Both the position numbers and the translations under genes were made by a program. Of a DNA stretch of 7,187 nt, positions 6,269-7,187 are shown in pieces. Below the pieces are notes generated by a model, which searched no databases, had not been told where the DNA came from, and worked only from the letters and a program-made list of their open reading frames with translations. The first letter of the stretch is position 1, and every line of letters begins with the position of its first letter. Origin of the DNA: Nanobdellota archaeon (lineage in GTDB: Archaea; Nanobdellota; Nanobdellia; SCGC-AAA011-G17; ARS1403); assembly GCA_018831025.1 (NCBI GenBank), contig JAHJRB010000017.1, positions 1 through 7,187 on the forward strand. The letters are read 5' to 3'.

Positions 6269-6991
6269 TTACTTCTCTAATCTAACCACAATCGTTGCTC
6301 TATAAACATCTCTGCCATCTTTTCTTCCAAATATTTTTTTACTCTCTTTTACTTCCCCTCCAAACTTTTTCTTAAGAACATTTCCTAAATTTCTAGCTTC
6401 TTTTTGCTCACTTAGATAAACATCCCACCCATGTTTATACTCCTCTATCTTAGAAATAAATAAATTTTTCTTAGTTTTACAATAATTATCAACAAACTTC
6501 AAAACTTTTTCATTCTTTGGTCTTATCTGTAACTTCGCTTCATAATAATTCCCTCTTAGTTTCTTACAATTATTGCATGTAGAAAATTTAATTTGTGTAG
6601 GGACTTCATAGCTTTCTTCAATTTTAACTCCCTTAATACTCCCAATAACTTCAATACATAAATTAACATTAACTATACTCTTATTTCCAATTTTTAATTT
6701 TTTAGGCAACTCAGTATTAATATTTAAACGTTTTAATTCCGCTCCAGGATTCAAAACAATTTTTTCATTAAATAATTTAAGTATTACTCTTTCTATATTC
6801 TTTTCAAGATCTTTATGTTCCTGTTTTTGCCATGAATTTTTGTGTAAATAACTACCACAATTCTCACAGATTACTATGTCTAACTCTTTAAAGTGTTTTA
6901 ATAAACTATTTTCTTTAGCAAAGCACCCTCTACAGAACTCGTTAACTAAATCTTTTTCTTTTCCGCACGTAACACAAAATCTATTCATCAT
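6269..6991 (-). CDS. nmd3: NMD3 family ribosome-assembly protein
   Basis: Archaeal NMD3, a zinc-binding protein related to the eukaryotic 60S export adaptor; archaea have no nucleus, so a role in large-subunit maturation is inferred from the family. It has 240 residues. Four CxxC pairs are visible: Cys6/Cys9, Cys20/Cys23, Cys42/Cys45 and, after about 90 residues, Cys139/Cys142, matching the two-part zinc arrangement of NMD3. The region RNLGNVLKKKFGGEVKESKK (200-219) followed by DGRDVYRATIVVRL (225-238) is typical of the C-terminal half. Two ATGs stand side by side (6991 and 6988); the TATA-like box at 7014-7023 is 27-28 bases before the first, which I chose. The gene lies directly downstream of a transposon remnant. 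aIF1A follows after 32 bases with its own TATA box. Confidence 0.93.
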   Translation of the reverse strand: MMNRFCVTCGKEKDLVNEFCRGCFAKENSLLKHFKELDIVICENCGSYLHKNSWQKQEHKDLEKNIERVILKLFNEKIVLNPGAELKRLNINTELPKKLKIGNKSIVNVNLCIEVIGSIKGVKIEESYEVPTQIKFSTCNNCKKLRGNYYEAKLQIRPKNEKVLKFVDNYCKTKKNLFISKIEEYKHGWDVYLSEQKEARNLGNVLKKKFGGEVKESKKIFGRKDGRDVYRATIVVRLEK

Positions 6992-7013
6992 TAAATATTA
7001 TAATAGCACAAGG

Positions 7014-7023
7014 TATATTTTTT
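7014..7023 (-). promoter_or_regulatory. TATA-like box of nmd3
   Basis: Reads AAAAAATATA on the minus strand, centred about 27-28 bases before the ATG at 6991. This matches the spacing at the other three promoters and implies a leaderless nmd3 message. It lies 25 bases from the possible insertion-element end at 7048. Confidence 0.5.
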
Positions 7024-7050
7024 ACTTTTAATACATTTTCTTTTTCAGTA

Positions 7051-7091
7051 ACCGTTTAGCTGCTAAGTGTTTGCCTTAGCATGCTAAAGGT
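7051..7091. repeat. Long imperfect hairpin at the end of the transposase gene
   Basis: TTTAGCTGCTAAG at 7055-7067 pairs with CTTAGCATGCTAAA at 7075-7088 (one bulged base, 7082) around a 7-base loop, and ACC at 7051-7053 pairs with GGT at 7089-7091 across a bulged G. About 16 base pairs form in all. It covers the last codons and the stop of the transposase fragment. No T-tract follows on the minus strand, so a simple intrinsic terminator is not indicated. A second small inverted repeat (ATTTAAG at 7092-7098, CTTAAAT at 7102-7108) adjoins it. Confidence 0.75.
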
Positions 7092-7187
7092 ATTTAAGTT
7101 TCTTAAATTCCATGTTGCTAATATAGACATAATGGTCTCTTTAATTCTCACTCCCTTTTCATTCCAAAGTAAGCTAATCTTCCTCTG
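7056..7187 (-). CDS. C-terminal fragment of a transposase, IS66-like (partial)
   Basis: The last 43 codons of a frame that enters from the right edge and stops with TAA at 7056-7058. Its pattern, SLLWNEKGVRI then IMSILATWNLRNLNTF and a final LRQTL, resembles the C-terminal tail of IS66-family DDE transposases, in which a G-x-x-I stretch is followed by an MS(I/L)-x-x-T helix, then L-N-x-x-N-x-F and a Leu-rich end. The fit is from remembered family patterns and only 43 residues are visible, so another DDE family is possible. Usual residues seem replaced (Thr in NTF where Pro is common, Met for Tyr after it), which may mean divergence or decay. It is oriented toward nmd3. GTAA at 7048-7051, close beyond the stop, may be the element's end. 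Confidence 0.5.
   Translation of the reverse strand, partial: QRKISLLWNEKGVRIKETIMSILATWNLRNLNTFSMLRQTLSS

Noticed and set aside
1..7187. tRNA genes, rRNA or CRISPR arrays
   Set aside because: The two non-coding edges show no T-loop-like GGTTCGA sequence with a matching acceptor stem, and no regularly spaced repeats occur in the window.

Overview
The window looks like a piece of an AT-rich archaeal genome. It encodes both subunits of DNA topoisomerase VI, archaeal translation factor aIF1A, the ribosome-assembly KH protein Pno1/Dim2 and NMD3. Four coding starts also have an archaeal TATA-like box about 27 bases upstream of the ATG and no clear Shine-Dalgarno sequence. The compact genes and low GC would suit a DPANN-type archaeon (Woesearchaeota/Pacearchaeota-like). 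That lineage is an inference, because no rRNA is present.

Layout from left to right: bases 1-253 are non-coding as far as can be supported, with a terminator-like hairpin (64-98) and the promoter of the first gene. A plus-strand gene (254-1054) encodes an unrecognised helical protein of 266 aa. It converges on the minus-strand top6A and overlaps it by 4 bases. All other genes are on the minus strand. In transcription order from the right they are a truncated transposase tail (IS66-like, from 7187 down to 7056), nmd3 (6991-6269), aIF1A (6236-5889), pno1/dim2 (5887-5366), top6B (5323-2102) and top6A (2151-1051).

The outstanding element is a 525-residue intein with a two-motif LAGLIDADG homing endonuclease inside Top6B. 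It sits immediately after the magnesium-binding Asn of the ATPase N-box, so the ATP site exists only after splicing. Splicing would restore a 548-residue Top6B. A second oddity lies where top6B and top6A overlap by 50 bases. There a perfect 13-base tandem duplication occurs, and loss of one copy would fuse Top6B and Top6A in one frame.

Functionally the window joins late ribosome maturation and translation initiation (NMD3, aIF1A, Pno1) to chromosome topology (topo VI). TATA boxes suggest separate transcription of nmd3, aIF1A-pno1 and top6B-top6A. The RIO1 kinase gene that often lies between aIF1A and pno1 in other archaea is absent here.
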